64,000 nt of DNA from Sarcophilus harrisii (Eukaryota > Chordata > Mammalia > Dasyuromorphia > Dasyuridae). Position numbers and translations under genes: made by a program. The notes beneath the pieces were generated by a model. The model was not told where the DNA came from. It saw nothing but the letters and a program-made list of their open reading frames with translations, and searched no databases. Positions 41,851 to 52,184 of this stretch are shown here, piece after piece. The stretch spans positions 279,867,181 to 279,931,180 of the forward strand of contig NC_045430.1 of NCBI RefSeq assembly GCF_902635505.1, read 5' to 3'. Positions within the stretch are counted from its first letter, which is position 1; each line of letters begins with the position of its first letter.

Positions 41851-41960
41851 ATGGCCTTGAGCAAATTACTGAGCTTGCCAGGGGCCTTGGATTCCCATCT
41901 GTGAATGTCACTAATAACATCTATATTTCCTGCCTTGTAGGGTAATTGCAAAACAAGCCT
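41851..41960 (+). mobile_element. MIR fragment
   Basis: GGCCTTGAGCAAATTACTGA, TGGATTCCCATCTGTGAATG and TTGTAGGGTAATTGCAAAAC follow MIR core order. Confidence 0.45.
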
Positions 41961-42029
41961 TTTGTCAACCTTAAAAAAAAAAAAACATGGAAATGGAGGT
42001 GGGTATGAATATAGCGTAGAAAGAAGAGA

Positions 42030-42145
42030 GAAGGGATGGACTTTAAATACCAGAAGAAATGGATTTGCCATTGGAAGCCCCGGGATCTGGTCCTTCCTAA
42101 CTGTGCGATGCTGGGTAAGCCGCTTCTGCCCCATGTATGCAATAG
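42030..42145 (+). mobile_element. SINE head fragment
   Basis: ATGGATTTGCCATTGGAAGC and CTAACTGTGCGATGCTGGGT, then AAGCCGCTTCTG, resemble a tRNA-SINE 5' half. It lies next to an L2 copy. Confidence 0.45.
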
Positions 42146-42149
42146 AACC

Positions 42150-42430
42150 CACAATGCTCTAGGTTTTGTCCCTGTGTCTTTGCCAGATGTCCCCGTGCTT
42201 GGGATGCTCCTCCTTCTTCCACTTGGAATTCCTGGTATAGTTCAACCCTCAACTCAAGGGCCCAGTTCTTCTTGAAACCTTTCTAACACCTTCCCCATTT
42301 CTACAGGTGCCGGCTCCCGATTTGTGGGTTCCTTTGTGACTTTGTAGCTCTGGGACCCAGCATAGTTCCTGACACATTATAGGCACCTTACAAATGCCTG
42401 TGGTTTGATTGATTGACTTAATCCCATGTT
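42150..42430 (+). mobile_element. L2 3' region
   Basis: TCCCCGTGCTTGGGATGCTC, AACCCTCAACTCAAGGGCCC, CATAGTTCCTGACACATTAT and GATTGATTGACTTA match LINE-2 in sense order to its end. Confidence 0.7.
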
Positions 42431-43344
42431 TCCCCCGGAAATTTAAACTAATGAGGCCCTACAATGAAGAGGAAACCATTACTTCCTGAGGTCCCCCATT
42501 TCCCTTCTGAATGGCTTGAATTGTGAGGGAGGTGCTCGTCACTTTGACATTCATTCTAAACTTATCTCAGGGCTGCTTCTACCTGCTGCTCCTACTTCTG
42601 CCATCTGGGGTCAAATAGAAAAACTCAGATTCCCTTCTCAATGACAGGCTTTGATGCTTGAAGTCAGCTATAATGTTCCTCAATTTTCTCCATCCCTATG
42701 ATTGATCTTCAGTCACCATGAAAGGATGACCCTTCTCTATCCTGACTGCCTTCCACCAGACCCCCTTGGTGTGCTGCTCACCAGGGGCTCCTCAGGACTG
42801 CCCACACTACACTACTTGAGATGCTGTTTGACGAAGGCCCAGTCCGTGGAGATGCTTACCTGTTTATTCTTACAGGTTGGAGCTCCTAAGTAGTCCTACT
42901 CCACCCATTCGTGGCAGTTGCCATAAAGTTAAAGTATTTCCCAGATGTCTGAACAGTGAGACTGTGCAGAGGCAATATCTTCTACAACCAAGAGCCTCCC
43001 TTCAGATCCCCCAGGGGAGCTTGAAAAAAGGGCATATCTTTCCATACTTGAACCCTGTTTCTTAAAAGTCCACCCCACGTAAGGAGTTGTTTGCCCTGAT
43101 CGTTATTGATTAACTTCAGGCACACCACCTGTTCCATAATTGGCAAATGTGTTTGGGCAGAGAGTCGGTCTGAGTTACAAATCAGCGCTGACAGAGGCAG
43201 CAGATCTCTGTTCTGAGTCCAAGATCACAGTCAGGATGAATTCGTCAACGTAACCTTAAGTGCATTTAAAGTCAACAGAGTTTGCTTGGATCTGGATCTG
43301 CTTGGCTATACTTCAATATCCTCAAATTACTTTTGGTTGTGATG
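42431..43344. other. Unassigned sequence, no gene seen
   Basis: No recognised repeat or exon over about 900 bases. Confidence 0.35.
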
Positions 43345-43480
43345 ACACAAGGGATAACTCTCATTTATACAGAGTCCCCTCAAAGATTGGGGCCCTAGAT
43401 CTCTATGAGGTAGGCAGTACACATTGTATTGTACCTGTTTTATAGATGTAGAAAGAAAGATTTTGAGTTAGTTACCTTCT
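43345..43480 (-). mobile_element. MIR fragment, antisense
   Basis: ACTCTCATTTATACAGAGTC and ATTGTACCTGTTTTATAGAT are the complement of the MIR 3' half and core. Confidence 0.5.
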
Positions 43481-43554
43481 CATTCCTCATGAACTTTTCT
43501 CTTGAGGATGTTAATACATTGGAGAGAGCCAGCCACACCCAGAAAGCACATTAT

Positions 43555-43800
43555 GGGGGCTGAATGTGTATCCCAACATAGTATTTTCACATTTGCTTGT
43601 TTGTTTGTTATTTTCTCTCTCATTTTTCCCTTTTTGATCTGATTATTTTTCTTGTACAGCCGAGAAATGTGGAAATATATTTAGAAGAATTATACATGTT
43701 TAACCTACATTGGATTACTTGCTGTCTGGGGAGGGGGTATAGGGGAAGGGAAAGAGAAAAATATGGAACATATTTTTTGCAAGGGTGAATGAAGAAGAAA
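43555..43800 (+). mobile_element. LINE-1 3' UTR end
   Basis: ATTTTCTCTCTCATTTTTCC, GAAATGTGGAAATATATTTA, TACATGTTTAACCTACATTG, the run GGGGAGGGGGTATAGGGGAA and TTGCAAGGGTGAATG are collinear with the marsupial L1 3' UTR. The G-rich run is a usual feature of L1 3' UTRs. Confidence 0.85.
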
Positions 43801-43819
43801 TGAGAAGTCATTTGACCTG

Positions 43820-43918
43820 CCTATTATACACCAACAATAGATAGATACTTGAGGTAGAATTCAAACTTTGGGTTTCCTGACAAAAAGGATATCGTTTTAT
43901 CCATTGCTCCAGGCTGCT
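43820..43918 (-). mobile_element. SINE head fragment, antisense
   Basis: GGTAGAATTCAAACTTTGGG and TTTATCCATTGCTCCAGGCT correspond to antisense box B and the 5' end of a tRNA-SINE. Confidence 0.5.
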
Positions 43919-43924
43919 TCTAAC

Positions 43925-44120
43925 ACAAAATGACAGAATGCTCATGGGAGTCACCCGATGGTCAGCTAGGGCAATCCCTTCATTTTAGAGATGCAGAAAC
44001 TGATGTCCAGAGATGACCAGTGACCTGCCTAAGTCACAGAGCAAGTAAGTGGTCGAGCCAGTCTAGAATCCAGCTTTCCTGATGCCTGTCAAATGCCTTT
44101 TGCCATTCAGCCTAACACTG
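43925..44120 (-). mobile_element. MIR, antisense
   Basis: CCCTTCATTTTAGAGATGCA, CAGAGCAAGTAAGTGGTCGA and CAGCTTTCCTGATGCCTGTC are in antisense MIR order. Confidence 0.7.
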
Positions 44121-44203
44121 TTCCTAAGCCTAGAAGAGAAAGTTAAAAATAGTTCCAGAAGGAAAAAATTACCATATATCAATTTGCTTTTTCACCCTTA
44201 GAG

Positions 44204-44232
44204 AATGATGATGATGATGATGATGATGATTT
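44204..44232. repeat. (GAT)n microsatellite
   Basis: Nine consecutive GAT/ATG units. Confidence 0.95.
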
Positions 44233-44464
44233 CCCACTGGCTGAGAATTCTAATTATTTGGCATTCAGTTGATTAAAATTTTACTACTTTTCAGCTTAGT
44301 TTTAAAAAGATGAGCATGGTTGCCTTTTGGAAGGATAAGTAGAGATTTTTGTATCTGAAGATGCCAACATAATTTTGAATAATTTTAAAAATGGGAACTT
44401 AGTTACAAGAGAAATAAGATAAACACCAATTACTTCTGCATATTATCATCAGATTAATTTTTTT

Positions 44465-44762
44465 AAATACACTCCCTCATTCACAAGTTATTATGTTATA
44501 GCTCCCTATTGTCCATTATATCAAGTCTAAACTCCTCTATCTGGCCTCCAGGGCTCTTTGTAAATCTAGGCCCCTCTTATCTTACCCACCCTTACTTTAT
44601 ATTACTTCAGAATGCGTGTCCTTGTCATCACCTGCCACATCACCAGATTTCCCACCTCTGTGTTTTTGTTCATGCTGTGCTCCAGGCCCCAAATGACTTC
44701 CCTTTCTCTGGATTTCTCCAAAGTCTTCCCCAGGAGGCCATCCTAGGTCATCCCAGTTTATG
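44465..44762 (+). mobile_element. L2 fragment (3' coding region)
   Basis: ATATCAAGTCTAAACTCCTC, GGCCTCCAGGGCTCTTTGTA, CTCTGTGTTTTTGTTCATGC and AAATGACTTCCCTTTCTCTG match L2 in sense order. It stops before the terminal segment. Confidence 0.7.
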
Positions 44763-45414
44763 TCATTTTTTTAATTAACAGAATTTTGCAGAAAAGGACT
44801 GGCAAACATGGACATATTTCCCCGTCCTCATTTTTATTTTCTCAGAAGGCAGCTCTGCTTTGCTTTCTTTCTTTCTTTCTTTTTTTTGGCTGTATTTTGA
44901 GGGCCACTGTCCATTGGCTTTTCACTTTTTCAGATAGTCTGACTGTGAACCTTTCTGGCAGGGATGTAGGGTATGGGTCAGCTTCCTGAAAGGACAGTCT
45001 TAGTTGGCCAGCCTGTCACTGACTTGGGGAAGGACTCCCTAGCTTTAGGAAGGAAGACATTTTTCAAAATGTAGAAACATGAGAAAGGGCAGGATTCCAA
45101 AGCAATGGAAAGAAGATTTGGGCTTGGTTTACATTTTGGCACCTGGGTGACATACAAACTGACACTGGTCTCTTAGTCTTCAGTGACCTGAGGCTCTGTA
45201 TGATTTCTGAAGGAAGGAAATGCTCAGCTCGGTGGATCCAGAATAAGCCGACCTTGAAATGACATTGAAACGGATATTCTCCCTCCCCATTTTTTTTTTT
45301 TTTCAGTAAACAGCAGAGGGTTTGTGAAAAAGAGGAAGTTAGTGGGGAAGGTTGAGCATCACTCTTGTATATCTTGCAAATGACCAATGTGAAAATGTAG
45401 CCAATGGGAAGAAT
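44763..45414. other. Unassigned sequence, no gene seen
   Basis: Contains (CTTT)n at 44866-44884 and T13 near 45291-45303. No repeat family or exon is recognised. Confidence 0.4.
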
Positions 45415-45478
45415 AGACTTAGTGAATTTTGGAGCCAGAAAGGACCTTATTGATCATCTACCATAACCTTGTTATGAA
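45415..45478 (-). mobile_element. CR1/L3-type 3' tail, antisense
   Basis: TTTTGGAGCCAGAAAGGACC then TTATTGATCATCTACCATAA is the complement of the CR1/L3 3' terminus. Confidence 0.5.
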
Positions 45479-45483
45479 TATAT

Positions 45484-45484
45484 T

Positions 45485-45515
<31 letters not shown>

Positions 45516-45770
45516 GCACGTACATGTATGTATGCATGAATACGCAAATATATGTATAGACAGATTGTGCAAATATCCATGTATGTTTATACACATTTAT
45601 ACAAAACAGGTCTGCATGTATATATGTAAATATATGAGTTTATGGCATAGATACATGTGTATAAATTGTACAGTCTATACATAAATGTATACCTATCTGC
45701 CTCTCTATGTCACATATCCATATATTATGCATATAAATATTTGTCTATAAATGCATGTAAATTTATATGT
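45484..45770. repeat. (TA)n and TATG-rich microsatellite field
   Basis: An exact (TA)n core of about 12 units (45491-45515) is followed by imperfect TATG, CATA and AATATATG units over some 250 bases. Apparent Tyr/Ile/Cys-rich frames here are repeat translations. Confidence 0.9.
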
Positions 45771-46014
45771 TTCCTTCCTCCCACATGCTAACCATCTCTT
45801 AGAACAAAAAATTAAAAACAGAAAAGGTAAAACAAAACCAATTGTGCAAAACTAACCAATACATCACCAGAGAATGTTCTCTACTCAAAGTTCTCCAAGT
45901 CTGGGAAGAAAAAAGGAAGTTATATTTTCTCACCACTTTAGGCCAAACTTCTTTGACCAGCATCCTCATCAACTTATTAATCAATCAAAAAGGATTTATC
46001 AAAGGATTACAAAT

Positions 46015-46090
46015 ATATGCATATATATGTATGTATAGATTTAGATATACAAATAGGTATCTTTGTAAGTATCCATGGATATGTAACCCA
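46015..46090 (+). repeat. Left arm of an imperfect inverted repeat
   Basis: TATGTATAGATTTAGATATA and ATAGGTATCTTTGTAAGTAT match, in inverted orientation, the text at 46740-46805 (complement: GCATAGATTTAGATTTATAG, GATAGGTGTCTATGGAACTA). The arms are about 650 bases apart. Confidence 0.75.
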
Positions 46091-46739
46091 TTAGCAAAGA
46101 ATTCTCTCTTTGGTGCAGATAAATGATTGTTGGGGGTGAGAAAGCTCTATCCTTCTTCAGTCTTATTCAAGTTCTCTTCAAGCATCAAGTCCATTTGGAC
46201 ATTTATGATTTCCAGGTTCAAGATAGAAGATGGAAACAGTTAATCTCAGTTGCTAAAGTTGCTAAAGGAAAGACTCTGGGAAGACATGAGACAAGTCAAC
46301 AATCTCTATTACATCCCTATCCTCATTTTGCTACTGAGAAGAGACTTTGGAGGTGTAACAGTAGCCAGTAGAAATTGGCTACTGTAGAGAATTTCCCTTT
46401 GAGTGAGATCTGGGACTTTTTCTCCTGGTTGAGCTGAACTCTCTCCTAATGGGAGAGTTCCTTTACTCTGTGTTGTCTGACTTGTGTTCTCTTATTGATG
46501 CCTTCTCTGATTTCTGTTTTGCTACCAAGTTGGGTGGATGGATTGTCTTTGAAAAATGCTACATGTGTGTACATTATGAAACAGGTAATGTGTGGAAAGG
46601 TGGTCAAAGCCTTGGGTAAAAAGCTTAGGGATCTTCCTCCAATAAGGATGGTGACCCAAAGTTAAATTAAACCTGATCATATCCCCTAGACTATCAGTTT
46701 TTAAGGGAGTAGGTAGTCCACACTGATGAACTTTGGAGC
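46091..46739. other. Unassigned spacer enclosed by inverted AT-rich arms
   Basis: About 650 bases of normal base composition between microsatellite fields. It includes a perfect hairpin at 46437-46461 (GAACTCTC, 9-base loop, GAGAGTTC) and matches no repeat family that I know. Confidence 0.5.
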
Positions 46740-46805
46740 AGGGGTTATATATGCATTGATAGTTCCATAGACACCTATCTATAAATCTAAATCTATGCAT
46801 TCATA
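46740..46805 (-). repeat. Right arm of the imperfect inverted repeat
   Basis: ACCTATCTATAAATCTAAAT then CTATGCATTCATACATGTGC pairs with 46015-46090. Pairing covers about 65 bases with mismatches. Confidence 0.75.
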
Positions 46806-47212
46806 CATGTGCATATGTGTGTGTGTATATCCTTGTATGTATATATATATATATATATATATAGATGTATGTGTATATATGTATATATCCATGAATATAT
46901 AGATATGGATATGTGTGTGTATATATCCATGTATATATATAGATATGTGTGGTTTATATATGTATATATATCCATGTATATAGAGATAGAGATATAGTTG
47001 TGTGTGTATATCCGTATATATATATATGTATATATACACATCCATGTATATATAGTGATATAGATATGTGTATGTATATATATCCATGTAGATATAGATA
47101 TAGGTAAAGATATAGATATAGATATAGATATAGGTAAAGATATAGATATAAATATATAGATATAGATGTAGATATAGATATAGATGATATAGATATAGAT
47201 ATAGATGTGTGT
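46806..47212. repeat. Compound microsatellite: (TA)n, TATATCCATG and (GATATA)n
   Basis: About 400 bases. A (TA)n core lies at 46841-46862. Then ATATATCCATGTATATATAG-like units of about 50-60 bases recur at least five times (46888-47092). The last part is (GATATA)n at 47090-47205. Confidence 0.92.
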
Positions 47213-47554
47213 GTATGTGTATCCTAACTGGGTAAAGAACAGTGTGCTCCTGAAATTCTGCCTGCAGTCAGAGCTCCCTCCAGCACAGTGTGTGGGTCTG
47301 CAGTCCGCTGCTTTAGGTGGCCATGTTTAGGGCTGGTGGCAGGGAGTCACTGCTACAACAGGAAGCATATGAAGAGCTTGTGTCTGAGGTGGGCTTTGCC
47401 CCACAATTCTCCATAGTTTACCAGAGGTCTCTCTTTGGGGCTGATTATCTGACGGGGACCTCCCTTGCTGTCAGGTTCCTGTGTGTTTCCTGGCTCGAAG
47501 TGTGCCTTAGCCTTACTCCTGACTTAGACTTTAGTCTTCCTAACCCTCCACTCG
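47213..47554. other. Unassigned sequence, no gene seen
   Basis: A 103-codon plus frame starts at 47317 but runs through the C14 tract and the minisatellite, so it is not credible as coding. No repeat family is recognised. Confidence 0.4.
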
Positions 47555-47568
47555 CCCCCCCCCCCCCC
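47555..47568. repeat. C14 homopolymer
   Basis: Fourteen consecutive C residues, preceded by CCACTCG and followed by ATGG. The complementary G14 run could form a quadruplex. Confidence 0.95.
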
Positions 47569-47602
47569 ATGGCCTGGTCTGATGGGACAGATAACTTCCT
47601 CC

Positions 47603-47679
47603 AATGGAGGCTATGGCGTCTTCCATAGCCAATGGAGGCTATGACGTCTTCCATAGCCAATGGAGGCTATGATGTCTTC
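47603..47679. repeat. 28-bp minisatellite with an inverted repeat in each unit
   Basis: Units at 47603-47630 and 47631-47658 plus a partial one at 47659-47679. Each reads AATGGAGGCTATG(G/A/T)YGTCTTC, the first two ending CATAGCC. GGCTATGG or GGCTATGA pairs with CCATAGCC inside the unit, so each can fold as a hairpin. Units 1 and 2 differ by one base. Confidence 0.96.
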
Positions 47680-47864
47680 AGTTAATTACAGGCCCGGATG
47701 GAAGATTCTGGGACATACCTGTGCTTTTTAGGCCATTCCTAGAGCCCTATAGTCATGTCAAGCAAGGGTTGGGAAACTTGACCAGAATGTTCTGCTCCCA
47801 CACAGGGAAAGGAAACTCTCCTCAAGTCCTTTCACAGCTTAAGAAATGACACTGATAAAACCAA

Positions 47865-48040
47865 CAAGATTCAGAAGGCACCTTAGTGATTATTCACCCC
47901 AACTTCCCAACGTCACAGAGAAAGAAACTCTCAGGGGGTTGTGTCTCACTAAGGACTTCAAAGGAGCAGAGTTGAACCCAGAGCCTTTTGCACCAGATGC
48001 AGCATTCTTTTCATTCTGCCCCACTGCATCTAGAACACAG
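47865..48040 (-). mobile_element. MIR/CR1-tail composite SINE, antisense
   Basis: AGATTCAGAAGGCACCTTAG (complement of a CR1/L3-like end), CACAGAGAAAGAAACTCTCA and GCAGAGTTGAACCCAGAGCC are in antisense order. Confidence 0.55.
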
Positions 48041-48459
48041 TGGCGCCACGTCTTAACTTCCTAACTTGGTTATACCCTCATGATGTCCTTCAAGGATAAT
48101 TGGGGTTGTACTTGTTTATGATGATGAAAAATTTCTATTTGATTTTTGAGTCATTCTGTTTTAATAAACAACTTTGGAACTTGTCTAATACTTCTGAGGC
48201 TTTCTGTTTTTCCATAAATCATATACATCTGGCACCGAAACACTGCCAGTTTCCAGGGTTGGAGGCCTTTATGTTTGCCAGACATATGGGAGTTGGAAAC
48301 AGAAGAGGGCATTTGGGGTTAAGTTGTTCTTGCTTGATTTTGTGTTATGTTTGCTAAAAATACGGGAGTTTGAGATTGGATTTCAAGTTGGATTCTCCTG
48401 ACTTATAAGTTATAATTTGCTACAAATTGCATACCTGCTCCATCTCTTTCAGGAAGATG
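48041..48459. other. Unassigned sequence, no gene seen
   Basis: About 420 bases with no recognised repeat or exon. Confidence 0.35.
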
Positions 48460-48740
48460 GGATCGCAGAATAACGAATTCAAGAGGCTGGAAAGATCTCA
48501 AAGGCCAGTTAGTCCCAGATTCTCTCTCCATCACCCCCGGTAAGTGGTCACTTGGCCTTCCCTTACAGATCTGTGATGATGGGGTATCCCCACTCCTGGA
48601 GGCAGCCCATCCCATTTTTGGATGGCTCACATTGTTAGAAAGTCTTTTTCTGGCATTAAGCAGAAACTGATCGCTTTTTAATTTCTACCCACTTTTCCTT
48701 CTCCATCTATAATGAAGCTAAGCAATCCCCATGGCAATAT
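48460..48740 (-). mobile_element. CR1/L3 3' end, antisense
   Basis: AGAGGCTGGAAAGATCTCAA then AGGCCAGTTAGTCCC (3' end complement), CCACTCCTGGAGGCAGCCCA and TTGTTAGAAAGTCTTTTTCT are in antisense order. Confidence 0.65.
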
Positions 48741-48759
48741 TTCAAGCATTTCTGATCAA

Positions 48760-48850
48760 AGGATTTTAGATGTGAAGCTGGAAAGGGCTTTGGAAGCATT
48801 TAGTCCAAAGTCAACCTCAAACAATGTCTTCAGAGATTAATTTACAATGT
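48760..48850 (-). mobile_element. Second CR1/L3 3' tail, antisense
   Basis: GTGAAGCTGGAAAGGGCTTT then GGAAGCATTTAGTCCAAAG restarts the CR1/L3 terminus 20 bases after the previous copy, so it is a separate insertion. Confidence 0.5.
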
Positions 48851-50611
48851 TCACACTATAGGTTCATGGCTGGAATACTCAAGAAAGGAATTGAATTGCA
48901 AAATAATTAATTGTGATCTTGGCAAGATTGTGACTTAAAAATAGAAACACGTCTCCCTTCAAAATAAATGTGATGAAAACTCTCACATTCTCATGTCAAT
49001 ATTGAGGAAGAAAATTGTTTGACCAAAGATATTTGAGGAAGGACAGAATCTTGATATGAAAATTAATAGAATCACAAAGTCAGTGTGCCATAACAAATGG
49101 AGGGCCGGCCTTTTAGTCAGAAAGATATGTATTTGAGACAAATCGCTAACAAGTATCCACAACAATCGCCGGATCTTAATATATTTCCTTGTGATCTTAA
49201 CAAGGTCATTCCACAATTTGCCTTGTATTTCATCATGACTGATTGCGACTCACTTCTGATTGGTGTTGATTTAAATAAGCTCATTAGCTTGGAGAAACAG
49301 GATTCCCAGAGAATGAGTGAGTGGTTTGTGCTCAACACAAATTAAAGCATTACCCCAAACTCAGGCAAATGGTTCCATTCTTGAATAAAAGAAAAGCAAT
49401 GATTCACTCAATATATCACTTAAGAGATTCTGGTTGCAGAATATAAATGTGTTTGGAAAGCATCATCCTGGAGAGTTCATCAGATGTTGAAAATAAAGAT
49501 GTTACTTTAGCCCCACTGGCAGGGGAAAAACAAACATCAAATGACCAAAAAAAAAAAAAAAAAGAACAAACAAAAAATGTTGGGAGAAATAGTTACATTC
49601 ATTTTTTCCTTATTCTTCCTATTAAAGTAGACCTGGTTTTTGTTGGCCTATGACCTCTTCCTGAGCCAAGTTCTGGGAATTCGGTGATGGCTCTTTGAAA
49701 GTTTGTTTGTTAACTCTCATTCTGAATTTACTCTAAGCACACTCATCCCAAAGGCCTCTGGGTACACAGAAAAAAATAAAACACAGTCCTAGAAGATCTT
49801 TCGCCAAGGAGTCTATCTTCCCTGGAGATTGTTCCTGCCAATCAAAGCAAGAACATGGCAGTAATTGTACTCAAAGATAACCCCAGTCTTTCTCACTTAA
49901 GGGAAATAAAGGGAGTTTCCAAGATCTAGAGCCTTTTTTGGAAGATGGCCCACCTCTGTCTCATGCATCTGAATCCTAGGATAATGAAGCAACCTCACTG
50001 CACATCATTTCCCAATGGTTACTGAACAAACATACTGTTCTCTTGCTCAGACAATTTCTTTCCCATATTGGGCTTAGTGACCTTGTGTTTCTCAGTTATT
50101 GTCATAAAATTGTTTTTTTCCTCCACTTAAAAATTGATTTTTTTCCAGTCAAAGCTATTTCCAGAGAATTTCCCTGGAAAATCACTCTTTCATTAGAATG
50201 TCCTCAATCTATTATTCCTTGTTGTCCCTCAGATTCTATTGACCCGGTCTTAAACTCTGGTACTCTAACCAAAATGGAATTCCTTCAGACAGGCTTGGTA
50301 GTGTCTAGGTTTAAACTCAGCTCTGTATCCCAGAGAACCCTTTCAAGATTCTCAACCATGTCATGAATAGATTGGAAGATTCTCTTTGTTTGATTGGACA
50401 GCATCCGAAGAAGCCAGAAATTCAACACATTTTAAAATAAATCAATAGTAGTGATATTGTAGATTTAATTTGGTGAAGTTACTTTGAATTCTAAGATTCT
50501 TTCCAGCTCTGGCTTTAAGATGCAATGATACTTTTGAAAGAGTAGTCAAATAAAAAAAATGGGCAGTGAATGATGGTACTTAGAATAGGCATACTTATAA
50601 TCTGAGTTTCC
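48851..50611. other. Mostly unassigned sequence with an A17 run
   Basis: A17 lies at 49547-49563. A very diverged SINE-like text occurs at about 49083-49215 (GGAGGGCCGGCCTTTTAGTC). No exon or RNA gene is supported over these 1.76 kb. Confidence 0.35.
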
Positions 50612-50789
50612 TTCCTTTCTTCTTTCTCTACTGCTTTCCTTTTCTTTCTTCCTCCCTCCCTTGCTCCCTTCTTTCTTCTTCTCTCCTTTTTTCCTTCCTT
50701 CCTTCCTTCCCTCTTTCCTTCTTTCCTTCCTTCCTTCCTTCCTTTCTTCCTTCCTTCCTTCCTTCCTTCCTTCCTTCCTTCCTTCCTTC
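50612..50789. repeat. (CCTT)n polypyrimidine microsatellite
   Basis: About 180 bases of almost pure pyrimidine. The 3' half is a nearly perfect TTCC run (over ten units at 50745-50788). The 5' half is interrupted by CTCCC and TTTTTT. The Gly-Arg-Lys-Glu frame on the minus strand is a translation of this repeat. Confidence 0.97.
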
Positions 50790-51020
50790 TAAAGTATTTA
50801 TGCTCATTACTAAGAGAGGAAACAAGACAGACAATGGAATAATCAATACCTCCATTCATTAGTATTTTATGGCTCCTGGTGTATGTACTGTGAGTCTACC
50901 TTTCAATGGCCTGATTCCCAATGCCATCATTTCTCCTGATACAGTGCAGTTCTTGTCTACATCCTCCAGCATATCCTTCATAAAAAATATTTTTAACATG
51001 CTGAAGGCCTTTCTTTAGTG

Positions 51021-51193
51021 CAGAGATTCTCAACCTCTATCAAGTTTAAAAGAAAACTATTTCGATAACTTTCAATGTAATTGTATATTTTATTTTATTC
51101 ATTTGAAAATAAAATTCTGAAAAGAGGTCCATACTCTAGCCAAACCATACACTGCCAAAATGATCCATGACATAAAAAGGTTGAGACCCCCTG
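51021..51193 (+). mobile_element. hAT (Charlie-type) MITE, 173 bp, both ends present
   Basis: The left end CAGAGATTCTCAACCT and the right end AGGTTGAGACCCCCTG are terminal inverted repeats (14 of 16 positions pair). Internal text such as TTTGAAAATAAAATTCTGAA and AATGATCCATGACATAAAAA fits a mammalian hAT MITE. The flanking 8-mers CTTTAGTG and CTCTGTTT match at half of the positions, as expected for an old duplication. Confidence 0.75.
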
Positions 51194-52184
51194 CTCTGTT
51201 TCATTTAGCATTTTCTGGAGAGCCATGTAGTACTTGGACTGTCCATGTATCATCCCTTACTATCACTCCAAGATGCATCCACATAGCTTTCAACTTATAC
51301 TCCTCTGCTTTCATATAAGCCACTTCTTCATTATTTAAAAAAATGAAGAAAAGAACAGAAAGAAGACAAGAAAGACAGATGGACAAGCAGGATAGCTTTC
51401 AAAATTTCATGTTGAATTTATTTTGTACTTAAAAGAGAAAGGAAACTGTACATAATAGAGATTCCTTGATTCACATGCAATATACTTTTTCTTTTCTACT
51501 CTTTATGGAAATACTCATTTTGTTTGTTTGCTTGTTGTTAAGTCCAAAATAAAACAAGTTACAAAGTTTTCATTGTATAAGCTTGTTTGCTCACGTAAGT
51601 CCCCCTGGGTCTGTGTCACTGTGCTGACCCCACCCCATAACCCAAACGGGCAAGTACAATAATAGCAGGTTGTGGAACGATCTGAAGCTGACGAGATCGA
51701 GACTTCTGTCTTGTGTTTCTTTGGTATTTCCCACAGCCCTGCAGACAAGGAAAACCCTCAGTGTGCACTTGTTATTGTTTGAGGAGTTATTCAAGGACTG
51801 TTTAGATCAAAGAATGAGTAGGGCTGAAATGGGGAAACTTCCTGGATGAAGCTGAGCTTGACCTGCAATCCTTCACATTGGGATCTGGCAGCCGTTCCCT
51901 CATGTGCTGCCAAGTGCGTAGGTACTGTCAGGAGCCTGGTGAGAGACACTTTAGCATAAAGTTCTAGAGAATCATCCCTATGCTCACAAGTATCTTCTCC
52001 TATAACACTGATCAATTAGAGAGTTAGGGGTTGATTTATCTGCTTCCAAAAATATGGAAATATCTCCGAGAGAGAGCAAATTCATGCTCCCCCTCTCCTA
52101 AATCTAATTATTTATTATCTATGTATATCCTCTATATCTGTATATTTATAATAATCGGGGGGGGGCATGCTAACAACTGGGGAT
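51194..52184. other. Unassigned sequence, no gene seen
   Basis: A G9 run occurs at 52157-52165. No repeat family or exon is recognised. Confidence 0.35.

Noticed and set aside
46091-46739. Solo LTR (because of the hairpin and lack of other match)
   Set aside because: No characteristic ends, flanking duplication or polyadenylation arrangement could be recognised, so no virus-derived call is made.
46779-47087. Tyr/Ile/His-rich frames of about 60-100 codons on both strands
   Set aside because: Direct translations of the TATA/TATC microsatellite.
48530-48550. Splice donor GGTAAGTGG
   Set aside because: It lies inside an antisense CR1/L3 repeat, with no open exon upstream.
50515-50859. Gly-Arg-Lys-Glu repeat protein on the minus strand
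   Set aside because: Translation of the (CCTT)n microsatellite.
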